Positions 44,858 to 54,312 of a stretch of 62,000 nucleotides of DNA are shown here, piece after piece. Position 1 is the first letter of the stretch. Each line of letters begins with the position of its first letter. The notes beneath the pieces are model-generated. The model was not told the DNA's origin, ran no database searches, and worked only from the letters and a program-made list of their open reading frames with translations. The translations under genes were made by a program, and so were the position numbers. This DNA is from Symbiodinium natans (taxonomy: Eukaryota > Sar > Dinophyceae > Suessiales > Symbiodiniaceae): assembly GCA_905221605.1 (NCBI GenBank), contig CAJNDS010002149.1, positions 291,972 to 353,971 on the forward strand, read 5' to 3'.

Positions 44858-45637
44858 TCACATGTTGAAGTCCAGATTTCTGAGTAATCGTCTGTCAGAA
44901 TCTTCAAGGTTGAAGGAATTTCGAATGGAAAAGGCTGCAACTGTAATTCTATCGCCAAACCAGGGGCACGACTCATGCCAGACATGCGGGTGAAAGGTGG
45001 TGCCTGCGAGAGACAGGTTCCACATGTGTCCCACATGTTGACCATCCACTGAGTAGAAATCGCCGTTTTCAGCTGCAGTCCATATACCACCTCCATAGAA
45101 TTGAGAACATGGCAAGAGAATGTTTCTGCTGTACCGACTGTTGTTCAAATCCTTGTGGACACTCATGGCAATATTTCGTTGAAGCATAAAACTGGTAAAA
45201 CGTTCATGCGTACAGCTTCGAATATACCTGCAGACCCACGGGGAAGCTTTAACATTCTTCCGTAAGCCGCACAAGGGACCTTGTCTGTAAGCACTGCTGT
45301 AGAATATGAAAGCTCCAGGTCTTGTACCATTTGCCTGTCTTCGAAGCTGCGCAGATGGCAGCTGATCACACAGCGTTGTCCAAATACTCATAATAACCTG
45401 ACCGTTGCGTACCATTTTGGCTGCAAGCTCTTCGGAGGGATGGTCTGGCTCCCCGATCCACTCAGGAATATCTGCACAAATTTCAAGGGAATACGGAATG
45501 CGGACTTGTTGATCCGCCACATAGGGTCGGAGTACCGTGTTTTCTTTGGACCGCCTTTTCTTTGCACCAGCCCACACTCTGAATAACGGAATCTTGTATC
45601 TCCCTTTCCCATGGAAGAGCAGAGCGCAAAAATGCAA
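44858..45637 (-). CDS. 2OG-Fe(II) dioxygenase-like protein
   Basis: 259 codons. Only the C-terminal half is informative: SVHKDLNN gives HxD (His161, Asp163), then QFYGGGIW at 179-186, then FHPHVWHESCPW with a distal His at 221 and GDR with Arg230 followed by a strand ITVAAFS. HxD...H plus a following Arg is the metal- and 2-oxoglutarate-binding pattern of double-stranded beta-helix dioxygenases, the class that includes TET/JBP and AlkB. The second copy at 51617-52276 shares layout and spacing. The first codon is not ATG-certain: the frame reads MHFCALLFHG but homology is clear only from ~90. Family assignment is inference from motifs. Confidence 0.5.
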   Translation of the reverse strand: MHFCALLFHGKGRYKIPLFRVWAGAKKRRSKENTVLRPYVADQQVRIPYSLEICADIPEWIGEPDHPSEELAAKMVRNGQVIMSIWTTLCDQLPSAQLRRQANGTRPGAFIFYSSAYRQGPLCGLRKNVKASPWVCRYIRSCTHERFTSFMLQRNIAMSVHKDLNNSRYSRNILLPCSQFYGGGIWTAAENGDFYSVDGQHVGHMWNLSLAGTTFHPHVWHESCPWFGDRITVAAFSIRNSFNLEDSDRRLLRNLDFNM

Positions 45638-45897
45638 TGCAGCAGATACTCAAGGCAACAGAAATCACTGAGCCAAAAAGATTACAAACAACTCTCCTTT
45701 AAGAAGTAAGACAAATTGTTGCGACCGAGAACATGGGCTGCAAGCGACATCGTAAAGCTGGTGAGCAACTGAACGCATGCTCCTAGGCAACATGCAAAGA
45801 CAGCAAACTATTTTTGGGCCCCTGTGCGATCCACGGCGGAATGCAGCATTCAAAATGTGGACAATGGGCCATCCAGGAGTGTTTGCATAGACATGTG

Positions 45898-46608
45898 CTA
45901 AAGCGGAAGACAACCTAGCCAAGAAGACCTCAGGACGTCTATATAATCTTCAATGGCCCACGACGTCCAGAACACTGCTGCGCCTGTCAAGATGCTACGG
46001 GAAGACCTGAACATCCACCGGCCGTCCTGGCCGTGAACCAAATCATACATGTGCCCGAATGTCTGGTCCGAAGCAAAGGCCGCCTTGGAATGCACATGCT
46101 GGCGTACGAATGTCCACCCCACCGCGGCGCATGTCCGGGTATCAGACTGCTTGCCTCCGAAACGGCGGGCGTTTACCATGGACGCACACATAGCTGCAAG
46201 GTGATCTGGCATGGAGCCATCGAGCTTTGGCTGCCTGATGGCCGATGGGGGCCAAGCCATTCTTCCATAGAACCCCGAGGACAGCAACCATTTTCTGTCA
46301 GCACGATCGTAATACGATGGTCGGACGACTCTCTGGCTAATGATCGAGGATAAGTCCTGCGGCACTGTGTTGTGCGCCAAAGGCACGCTGAAGCAAGTCC
46401 CCGGATCATCTGGCAAGTCCGTCGTCAACACAAGGAACACTCCAACCGGAGCTTCATGATCACCGGACGCCGAGGCCCCGGCGGTGGGATCTGTCTCGGA
46501 GGGAAACAGCCAGTACGTACCTTTCCCGGTCTGCAAGTCTCCACGACCAAACGGCCGCAAATACGAGACAGCAGAAAGCACACGAGCAAGATTCTTGATT
46601 TGCTTCAC
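45898..46608 (-). CDS. Unknown protein, second part
   Basis: 236 codons starting at a GTG that overlaps the stop of the ORF above (TGA at 46605-46607). Evenly composed, protein-like text: DLQTGKGTYWLFPSE, PVGVFLVLTTDLPDDPGTCF, SYYDRADRKWLLSSGFYGRM, AVGWTFVRQHVHSKAAF. I recognise no family. It may be the continuation of the 46605-47507 ORF after a single frameshift, as its start has no ATG. Confidence 0.45.
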   Translation of the reverse strand: MKQIKNLARVLSAVSYLRPFGRGDLQTGKGTYWLFPSETDPTAGASASGDHEAPVGVFLVLTTDLPDDPGTCFSVPLAHNTVPQDLSSIISQRVVRPSYYDRADRKWLLSSGFYGRMAWPPSAIRQPKLDGSMPDHLAAMCASMVNARRFGGKQSDTRTCAAVGWTFVRQHVHSKAAFASDQTFGHMYDLVHGQDGRWMFRSSRSILTGAAVFWTSWAIEDYIDVLRSSWLGCLPL

Positions 46609-47507
46609 TGGGCCGGACCCATGCCGAAAGATTCATGTGCGTCACTCCAGCTGAAATTTGCATGAGCGTCAGCACCTGCTAGAAGAGTCGCGATCCATCT
46701 CTCCTGCAAGTCAAGAGGTCCTGCGTTCAGTACAGGACAATCATAGCCGTTGAGCTCAGCGGCGGACTTGATCCGGTTCGGGTCACGCATCAGGGCCGAA
46801 CGGAAATGCAGCAGGAGACGTTCAAAATCATGCCACTGCTTCTTGTTGTCCTTCGTATTTTCCGTAGGATGAAACCCATACAAGTGCATTCCGGCCATCG
46901 TTTTGATACAGAAGAACTGCGGCCACATCATGTGTTGCACGTCCGGGCGATCATTCAACATCGACGTGTCCATAAACTTGACCCACAGTTCTGATCCAGC
47001 GCTAGGCTTGATGCAAGTCCACTCATCGGATGGAGGAGGAATCTCTGGTCCATCTGGAACAACGTAAGCGTCAGCACTGGCATTCGACACAAGAAGCTGG
47101 ATTGACGTGCTTGGCTCATCTCTTACCGCTGGACGACGTCGGGGGAGAGGTGGGCACGACCGTAACACCGGGCTCCGGGACCTGTTGTCCTGCCTGTGAG
47201 GAAGGGCCAGTCTTTCAATGAGACGATTGGCCATTGCTTCATCATGCACCTGAATCGTGTTGTAGCCTTCCGTCAACGTCAGAAAAGGAGTGGGTGGAGT
47301 CGGCGGGGGCGCACGAGGCAAAGGCACCATAGCATCTGAGCGTTCTGATGCATAAGGAAGGCCTGGGGTGCGGCGAAGAGGAGGAGGAGATGCTCTGCGT
47401 CTTCCTTCATCAGGGCGGGCCCAGGCTGGAAGCTGTTCCGGAGGGGTCAAAGCACAGTTAACCTCCTGCGCGCTGTCATCCGAGCCCCCATGATCACAGC
47501 CGGGCAA
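46605..47507 (-). CDS. Unknown protein, Pro-rich N-terminus
   Basis: 300 codons (MPGCDHGGSDDSAQEVN). The first 150 residues are Pro/Arg-rich. From about 165 it looks folded: SDEWTCIKPSAGSELWVKFM, HMMWPQFFCIKTMAGMHLYG, DFERLLLHFRSALMRDPNRI, PLDLQERWIATLLAGADAHAN. No family recognised. It lies between the RT-like ORF and the dioxygenase-like ORF, all on minus, so the three may belong to one element. Confidence 0.45.
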   Translation of the reverse strand: MPGCDHGGSDDSAQEVNCALTPPEQLPAWARPDEGRRRASPPPLRRTPGLPYASERSDAMVPLPRAPPPTPPTPFLTLTEGYNTIQVHDEAMANRLIERLALPHRQDNRSRSPVLRSCPPLPRRRPAVRDEPSTSIQLLVSNASADAYVVPDGPEIPPPSDEWTCIKPSAGSELWVKFMDTSMLNDRPDVQHMMWPQFFCIKTMAGMHLYGFHPTENTKDNKKQWHDFERLLLHFRSALMRDPNRIKSAAELNGYDCPVLNAGPLDLQERWIATLLAGADAHANFSWSDAHESFGMGPAQ

Positions 47508-47637
47508 TGAAAATAGGTATTAGTTACGAACGCTACAACTGCGCTCGAGCAACATAGAGAATTCATGACATGTCTGACAAGCACGCGAACCCTCAAACAG
47601 CACAAGCAAGCAAATCAAGCTTGAGAGCTCAATTTAT

Positions 47638-48960
47638 TTACTCATCCACTGAGTGCTGGGGTATATCGAACTGGTGTCGAACACGTCTGAGAATTGGCGC
47701 CATCATCTTGGGATCAAAGCCTTGTTTGACGTAAGACTGTACCAGCTGATTCAGATCGTCATCACATTGTGTCTTGGGCCAGGAAGCCCGTGCGACCAGA
47801 TGGGCTCTGGAGCGAAAACTGCTCAAGAGTGTACGTGAGTTGGCAGCAGACAACGGATGTAGAAACTTCCAAGTCTCAACGGGCTGCACATACTTGATGC
47901 GCAGCTGCTGCAGGTCCACGTGGAACCCCAAAAAGAGGTTTCCCTCTTCATACTCCAATACAATGGGTGGAACACACACGTCGGCAGCAACATTCCTGTG
48001 ACGATCAAAAATCAGGCTGAGGCGATTGTCCACATATCGAACAACAAGGCCATACGTTGGCAATCGAACAGAATTGAGCAGGCAATGGCTGAAATACATG
48101 TGTTCATACAGACTGACCACTGCGTGACATGCAGCCGGAGAGAAATGGCTTCCCATTGGCGCACCTCGCAACTGTTTAACAGCCTGTCCTCCGACCACGA
48201 ACAGTGAGAACTTGAAAGACACTTTTACAGCCTCCAGAAAAAGATCCATCGGGACTGCCATTCGTTTGTCATGGAGCAAGCAATGGCGTCCGCGAATCGT
48301 CTTCATGACAGAAAGATTGTCCGCGAGATCCACCGTGATAACAACTCCTTTCAGGGCGTCATCGAGATCTTCATCAGCGACGTCATAGAAACGACACAGC
48401 AGAATACGAAACGTGATCATGAACCGTTCAAAAGGAATACTGATAAAGAACCCGGAACAGATCTTGATTGTGCATGGTCAGATCCGTGCACAACCCATCA
48501 TCAGCTGGATGCTGTTTCTCGAACAACTGGTGAAGATCTTGCCACAACATGATTGCGTCGTTGCACGATCTCGTATGCGGACAAACCTGAGCAACAAGCA
48601 TCTCGGTGACACGTGCCATGACAACCAGGAATTGACGAGCTGGATGCGCCGCAAAACTGACAATGGGTCTACCCGCTTTCCAATCTTTCTTGAATTTGGG
48701 CAAAATGTATGCCCAGGAAACACGCGCGCTTCGAGATTTAATCGAAATGGAAAGGCTTCCAGGAGTTTCGGTGGCACGGCTTGTTCCATCTGCGACATGA
48801 TCAGTGATTCATTCAGCGACACAGGCTGAAATACCGAAGCTGCCGTGAAGGTGTTTTGCAACATCATCCAGTATTTGACTGGACAGAACACATGAGCATG
48901 AGAGCCTTCGTGATCTCGAACATGCCAAATGAGGCCTGGAGTGTACTTCGCCGGGCCCCT
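47638..48960 (-). pseudogene. RT-like protein with YVDN, frameshifted
   Basis: Three overlapping minus frames join to one protein. 48960-48705: MSQMEQAVPPKLLEAFPFRL. 48703-48428: AGRPIVSFAAHPARQFLVV, like the RT finger motif with Arg-Pro-Ile-Val. 48420-47638 (ATG): LRGAPMGSHFSPAACHAVV (motif B), VVRYVDNRLSLIF (motif C with Asn for the second Asp), then LEYEEGNLFLGFHVDL. The order and the GxPMGSxxSP text recall Penelope-like or related RTs; a dinoflagellate-specific branch is possible. The second catalytic Asp is missing, so either it is inactive or the fold has another use. Frameshifts near 48425 and 48705. Confidence 0.5.
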
Positions 48961-50606
48961 GGTGGCCACGCTCCAGAACTCGGGCAACACGCTGCAGATC
49001 GAGTGCCAGGCCTATGACCAGAGCCAGACGTACACGCAGGCCGAGGTGAATGCTCAGATTTCGAGCGCCGTGGACGCCCTGAACGTTTCGCAGTATGCCA
49101 CGCAGGCCGACATCGACAGCTCCATTGCTTCGGAGCTCACCAACTACTGGGATCAGGGCGAAACTTCAGCAGAGATCGCCAGCCAGATCAGCTCCTCGGG
49201 GCTCCTCACCGAAGCCCAGGGCGACGCCCGGTATCATCCCGTCAACGGCAACGCCGGAGGGGGAGGCATCATCCCTATGGTGCTCGACAACTTCACGCCC
49301 CGAATGATCCGAGCACTGCTGCCCCAGGCACCCCTGGGAGCGAACCTGATCCTGGGCAACTCCGCCACGGTGCAGCTGACGTGCGACTGTTACTCCAAGA
49401 GCGAAAGCGACGGGAGGTACTTCTCCAGCAGCGACTACGCGCCCCTGGACTCCCTTTCCCACGAACGGGAACGTGGAGGGCGGGGGCATCTACACCCTGG
49501 TGCTGGAGCAATTTACGCCACGAATGGTCAGGGCCCTCCTCCCCCAGGCGCCCCTGAGCGCCACGCCCATCCTGGGCAACGGGGCCACGCTCCGTCCAAT
49601 TGCGACTGCTACAGCAAAGCCGAGAGCGATGCTCGCTATGCCCTGGCGGGGGCACCGCCCGCAGACCCCCTGCTGGTCAATGACGTGCGGGCCAACGGAG
49701 CGGATTTCTTGACGCTGCGGGGCGGCAGCCTGGGCGTCGAGTTCGAGGCCAGCAACGGGGCCGCCGTGGCCGACCTGTCCTCCATGCTCTTCAGCCTCAA
49801 GACGGGCGTCAACATGCTGACCAAAGGAAGCATCTTCGCGGACTCCAGCCTGGGCATCGCCACGGTCGGCAGCCCACGGTGCGGGCGAGGCCCACAGACG
49901 ACTACCTCACATTGACGGGCGGCACGCAGGGCACCTACCTCAACTCGGTGCTCTACACGGCTTCCGCCATCAGGGCCGACAATGGCATCGTCTCGAGCCC
50001 AGCGTACCTGGAGCTCATCGGTGGCTCCACAGGGGTGCAGGCGCAAGGGGATTTGCAGGTGGTCTCCACCGTCAACAGCGGGGACGTCACGGCCGAGGTG
50101 CTGAACCTCGCGGCCGCGGGCAACGCGCGGCTCCTCGTGGCCTGCAACGCGGGCTCGGCCGAGCTCACCGCCTCTTCCGCGGGGGGCGTGCAGCTCTACG
50201 CCCAGGACCAGGCCATCTTCCTGCGCACGGCGGCGACCGGGCCCGCCAACCTCATCGTGGAATCCAACACGGGCGGGGCCAACGACGGCGAGGTGATCTG
50301 CAACTACGGCTTCCAGAACCTCTCGGATGAGAAGCTGAAGCACAGCGTGGAGCCCGCGGGGCTGGAGGAGCTGCAGCAGGTCTTCGACACCGTGGCCCCA
50401 AAGTGGTACCGGCGGACCGAGGGGAGCCAGAAGCGCACACTGGGCTTCATCGCGAATGAAGTGCGGGAGACGGGGCCCGTGGGCCAGGCGCTGTGCGGAC
50501 TGGATTACAACCGCATGTGCTGTGTTTTGTGGGAGTCTGCCAGGGTCTCCAGGCCCGCGTGGAGGCCTTGGAGAAGAAGGGCAAGAAGCGGGGCCGCTCA
50601 GAGAAA
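48955..50606 (+). pseudogene. Tail-fibre-like protein with peptidase S74 (ICA) domain
   Basis: GC-rich plus-strand coding sequence with at least four frameshifts (about 49460, 49600, 49880, 50530), so not translatable as it stands. The N-part has TYTQAEVNAQ and two long repeats, each with LxxFTPRMxRALLPQAPL followed by CDCYSKxESDxRY (about 49230-49430 and 49470-49660); YxKxExDxRY repeats are typical of phage and virus tail fibres. The C-part (50317-50570) has NLSDEKLKHSVEP, KWYRRTEGS, LGFIANEV, the intramolecular-chaperone auto-processing domain (S74) with its Ser-Asp, and ends in the coiled coil GLQARVEALEKK. The 5' end is missing at the junction near 48950. Confidence 0.7.
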
Positions 50607-51620
50607 ATGGCAGAGGAGGGAGCATTGGAGTTCTTCCGGGAGCTTGCAGCAGAGTACAACGTGCGGGACCCAAGGAAGCTCTACCAGATAGCCCGCAGGG
50701 ACCACCCGGAGCGTCGGGACCTCACGGCTGCACGGGCCCGAGCGGCACTGCGCACGGACGTGGCCGGGCATGTGCTGGCGCCCAAGCCCCGCAGCCTGGG
50801 CAAGAGCGCGGCCGAGGGCCCCAACGATAGGCTGCAAGCGGACCTGGTGGACTTTAGCCAAAACACCCGGGGCCGGAATCGCTATGGGCTGGTGGTGACG
50901 GACGTCTTTACGCGGGAGGTGGCCACTAAGGCCCTGCCCGACAAGCGAGCCGAGACCGTGACCCAGGCTGCGGCCGAGATCATCCCGGAGCTGGTGGAGG
51001 AGGAGGGCAATTATGTGGTGACCACAGATTTGGGGAACGAGTTCCAGGGCTTGGAGCAAGCGCTCCCCGACGCAGCCGTGCACCGACAGAAGCGGCCCGA
51101 GGACCGCAATGCCACGGCGGTCATAGACCGAGCAATCCAAACGCTCAAGAAGGACCTGGCGGGCAGGGCGGCCCGGGAGGGGGGAGGCTGGGCGGAGAAC
51201 GTGGAGCAGGTGACGAGCGCACACAACAAGCGCCCACACCAGGCAGTGCACGCAGCCCCTGAAGATGTGGAGAAGCAGCCAGCCACCACATTCCGAGTGT
51301 ACCAAGACAACGCGCAGAAGTTCAAGCACAACGCCGCCCTGACCCGGAGCCGGCAGCGACGGCTGCAGGAGGCGGGGGCCTTCCGAGCCCCGACCAATGC
51401 GGCGAGGAGCTTCCAGCCCCAGTACGGGGCCGCCAAGGACCTGAGCTCTGTTGACTCCATGGTGGCGCGGGCCACGAATGGAAGCGAGACGCTGCTGAAG
51501 CATGCCTTGCCCGTGCCGCGTGGAAGCGCAGAGCCCAAGGCGAGACTCACCCGCCCGCCTGTGCCCTTGGCCGTCCGGCAGCTGCGGGACTTCAACCCCG
51601 GACCCATTGCCCCACCATGA
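50607..51620 (+). CDS. Retroviral-type (rve/DDE) integrase
   Basis: About 337 codons from the ATG at 50607 (MAEEGALEFFRELAAEYN); the frame is open upstream into the S74 coiled coil without a stop, so a fusion is possible. Integrase core in the longer numbering from 50493: LQADLVDFSQ with Asp117, VTDVFTREV, TTDLGNEFQG with Asp179, and NATAVIDRAIQTLK with Asp212 where these enzymes usually have Glu. The N-terminus looks like a helical HHCC-less domain. The tail has NKRPHQAVHAAPED, as in Polinton/Maverick and LTR integrases after the core. The acidic triad would be D-D-D; activity is uncertain. Confidence 0.75.
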   Translation: MAEEGALEFFRELAAEYNVRDPRKLYQIARRDHPERRDLTAARARAALRTDVAGHVLAPKPRSLGKSAAEGPNDRLQADLVDFSQNTRGRNRYGLVVTDVFTREVATKALPDKRAETVTQAAAEIIPELVEEEGNYVVTTDLGNEFQGLEQALPDAAVHRQKRPEDRNATAVIDRAIQTLKKDLAGRAAREGGGWAENVEQVTSAHNKRPHQAVHAAPEDVEKQPATTFRVYQDNAQKFKHNAALTRSRQRRLQEAGAFRAPTNAARSFQPQYGAAKDLSSVDSMVARATNGSETLLKHALPVPRGSAEPKARLTRPPVPLAVRQLRDFNPGPIAPP

Positions 51621-52276
51621 GGCTCAAAAAAATGAGCTCCGGGCTATCAGCTGCACGCGAAGCCGTCACGCAAGATCCTTCTGAGGGAAATCTGGTTCGC
51701 CTGCTGGATTGTTGGTCGCCGGAATGGAAGCATCGCGGGCGCCGACGAGGCATTGGCTCGGGAACATATGAAATTTACTGTACCCTGGGGCTCTACGCCT
51801 ACGGGGGCAATGCTCCCGGCATGTCAAAAGCATCCGCCGCGAAAGAGGCATGCATTGCGCTCAATCACTTCTTGCGTGATCGCATCCCGGATGGAAAATG
51901 GACCTCCCTGGCGGTGATTCTGAACCCGCGCATCGGGCTCCACCGCGACATGGGGAACATGATCGGCATGCCAAATTATGCGATCGCACTCGGACGATAC
52001 ACGGGAGGCAGAGTGTGGGTCGAAGACGACGAAGGCACGTCGCCAGATGAGGTGGTGATGAAAAACAAAATTCATCCGCTTCGAGGCTTGTGGATCGACA
52101 TGCATGACCAGCCAGTGTGCTTCAACGCCCGTCGATTTCACAAAGTCGAGCCGCACAAAGGGCATATGTGGGCAATTGCAGCGTACACTCCCACTGCTTT
52201 TAAGCGCTGCTCCAATGAAAACCGTGAAGAATTAGCATCATTGGGATTCCCTGTACCTGGCGAAGGCACCAAGTAA
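51617..52276 (+). CDS. 2OG-Fe(II) dioxygenase-like protein, second copy
   Basis: 219 codons; its ATG overlaps the integrase TGA (ATGA at 51617-51620). GLHRDMGN gives His109 and Asp111, GRYTGGRVW at 126-134, FNARRFHKVEP with distal His175, then KGHMW at 181-185, where the family Arg is replaced by Met or His. It ends REELASLGFPVP. The layout matches the protein at 44858-45637. With HxD...H intact but no Arg, metal binding is plausible and co-substrate binding is in doubt. The sequence after the HxD follows the TET/JBP-like order (beta-hairpin GG, then FxxRxxHxVxP). Upstream text (WKHRGRRRGIGSGTYEIY) is of unknown role. Confidence 0.5.
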   Translation: MRLKKMSSGLSAAREAVTQDPSEGNLVRLLDCWSPEWKHRGRRRGIGSGTYEIYCTLGLYAYGGNAPGMSKASAAKEACIALNHFLRDRIPDGKWTSLAVILNPRIGLHRDMGNMIGMPNYAIALGRYTGGRVWVEDDEGTSPDEVVMKNKIHPLRGLWIDMHDQPVCFNARRFHKVEPHKGHMWAIAAYTPTAFKRCSNENREELASLGFPVPGEGTK

Positions 52277-52388
52277 AGGCACCTTGCGAAGGCACCTTGC
52301 GAAGGCACCTTGCGAAGGCACCTTGCGAAGGCACCTTGCGAAGGCACCAAGTGAAGGCACCAAGTGAAGGCACCAAGTGAAGGCACCA
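52262..52388. repeat. Tandem repeat of GAAGGCACC
   Basis: About nine head-to-tail 13-bp units, first as TTGCGAAGGCACC then as AAGTGAAGGCACC. It starts at the stop codon of the dioxygenase-like ORF, whose last codons (GEGTK) are already repeat sequence. Confidence 0.9.
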
Positions 52389-52465
52389 AACGGTTGCGGG
52401 AGGGTCGGCGGGCGCCCCAAATGGTTTGGCGGACCCCCAAAAAGAGGGCTTCCAGGCGGCGGCGG

Positions 52466-52605
52466 GGCCCCAAAAAGAAACCAGGTGATTCCCCCCCACG
52501 GAGCGTGGGGCCCCAAAAAGAAACCAGGTGATTCCTTCCCAGGCGGCGGCGCGGCGGCGGCGGAGGGCCCAAAAAGAAACCAGGTGATTCCCTCCCAGAC
52601 TCCCA
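52466..52605. repeat. Three dispersed copies of a 25-bp repeat
   Basis: AAAAAGAAACCAGGTGATTC occurs at about 52473, 52515 and 52570, separated by G-rich stretches of different length (GGCGGCGGCG, GGAGCGTGGGG). Confidence 0.85.
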
Positions 52606-52624
52606 GGCAGCGGCGGCGGCCCAC

Positions 52625-52915
52625 TTGGCTCCCCCGACACACCCTATATGTCCGATACGTCCTATATGGTCCCACTGGCTCCCCCTATATATCCTATATG
52701 TCCTATATGTTCTATATAGTCCCACTGGCTCCCCCTACACATCCTATATGTCCTATATAGGACATACATACAGCTCATATAGGACATATAGCGTGCGTAT
52801 ACACGCCCAATAGGAGCATATAGCACAAAAAGCTCATATAGCGTGGGCTGTGGGAGGGGGTGGGCATATAGCACATATAGCTCATATAGCGTGTGGTGTG
52901 GGAGGGGGTGGGATC
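52625..52915. repeat. TATATGTCC and CATATAG repeats
   Basis: Irregular units of CCTATATGTCCTATATG with GGTCCCACTGGCTCCCCC repeated at about 52668 and 52719, then GCTCATATAGCGTG twice (about 52831, 52883) and GGGAGGGGGTGGG twice. No gene. Confidence 0.8.
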
Positions 52916-52971
52916 TGCGACCTCTCTCTTATGCTGTCGTGTCTAGACCCCACCACAGATCGTCGTATTGG

Positions 52972-53229
52972 AGCTGATTCAAAACTTGAGGTGTTGAGCG
53001 TACGGCCTTGGACCAAAACTGAAGAATCGACAGAGTCCGCGGGCTCACGGAAGCCGAAGGCTGGGTCCCGCAGACTCTCTCAGAGCATTCTGTTGGAAGT
53101 TCCGATTACGAGCAAATTTTTTGGCCAAAAAGGCCGATGGTCGTTGCGTCCTGAGCCTCTCAGCCCTGTCGATTCTTTAGTTTTGGTCCGAGGCCGTACG
53201 CTCAACACCCTTCAAGTTTTGAATCAGCT
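52972..53229. repeat. 258-bp inverted-repeat element
   Basis: Arms 52972-53033 and 53166-53229 are complementary over ~62 bp with a 2-nt insertion and a few mismatches (both arms contain TTGAGCGTACGGCC or its complement). About 130 bp lie between. Non-coding and foldback-like. It stops 12 bp before the next, longer inverted repeat. Confidence 0.85.
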
Positions 53230-53240
53230 TCAAATAAGTT

Positions 53241-53897
53241 GATATATGTGACCCTCCTAGTTTCCCAGTTGACACGTGATGTGCACTTGAGTTGTCTGCT
53301 ATGAGTGTGAAGCATAGGCACGAGGACATGTCAGGCAGTGCAGATTTCTTTTGGCTTGGTGAGACCGTTGAAACTCGTGGCACAGCTACGGGGCCTAAGG
53401 GACCTCAGGTCAAGACTACACTCAACCCTCACAGCACGAAGTGCGGACTCTTTTCACTGCGCTGTTCACAGCTTCTCGAGCTCCGCTCGTCTTGAGCCAA
53501 TGCGAGCACGGCTCTCCAGCTTCAAACACTGTCTGCCAGACATGGGAAAACAAAGGTACTTCAGGTGAAAACACTCAGCCATGGAACTTCTACTCCTAAA
53601 CACTGTGGGTAGGTTCCTAGCACCTCTTAGGTGCTCTGCTGAGCTCTGTGCAGACCTAAACTGGCTTGAGTCACTTCTGGTCACCAAATACCAGGTCACA
53701 AACAGGAAACGAGTTCCGACAAACGAGTTTCGAGAAAACGAACAGAAAACGGTTCTTCCCACTCAAAACAAGGTCTCACCAAGCCAAAAGAAATCTGCAC
53801 TGCCTGACATGTCCTCGTGCCTATGCTTCACACTCATAGCAGACAACTCAAGTGCACATCACGTGTCAACTGGGAAACTAGGAGGGTCACATATATC
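53241..53897. repeat. 657-bp element with perfect 126-bp inverted repeats
   Basis: Arm 53241-53366 and arm 53772-53897 match base for base as reverse complements. The ~405 bp between contain no supported ORF. The right arm ends GTCACATATATC, which is also the first 12 nt of the 2.48-kb units that follow. MITE/foldback-like. Identity of the arms means recent formation or gene conversion. Confidence 0.92.
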
Positions 53898-54312
53898 ACT
53901 CGAAAGCGGGCTGCGTCGCTAGCCAGGTTAGGCTCTTCGGAACCGAAATTCCGGTAGGTATAAACTATGCACGGAAAATGGTCTCTCGAGGTGTCCTTGG
54001 CCTGCTTAACACGGCCGTACTATGTGCAGGGAGCACCGAGAGAAGAATAAAGGGCTTAACCAGTTCCGCGAGAAGCTCGGCGGCCTACGGCTACTCACTG
54101 GTTTGGCACTGTACAAAGCCCTAGGCAAAATGTTCTGCAGGTTGAACTGCCTGGTCTGTACTGCCTACCCTATCAGCCCTGCCAGTACAGGGGAGAAACT
54201 CACCCACTTCCGGCTCACTCAGAAAAGGCAAAAGGTCTAGAACCGATAAATGGGCAGCGCCTGTACTAAACTGAATGCAAGTGGCTTGGCAAAGTCGCCA
54301 ACCTCCGGCGCA

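Noticed and set aside
45411-45427. CCATTTTGGCTGCAAG resembles the spliced leader
   Set aside because: It has an extra G and is the reverse complement of codons for LAAKM in the dioxygenase-like ORF on the other strand; chance.
45664-45676. Minus-strand TTTTTGGCTCAG just upstream of the 45637 ORF
   Set aside because: Only the 3' half resembles the leader and with an error; not enough to claim a relic.
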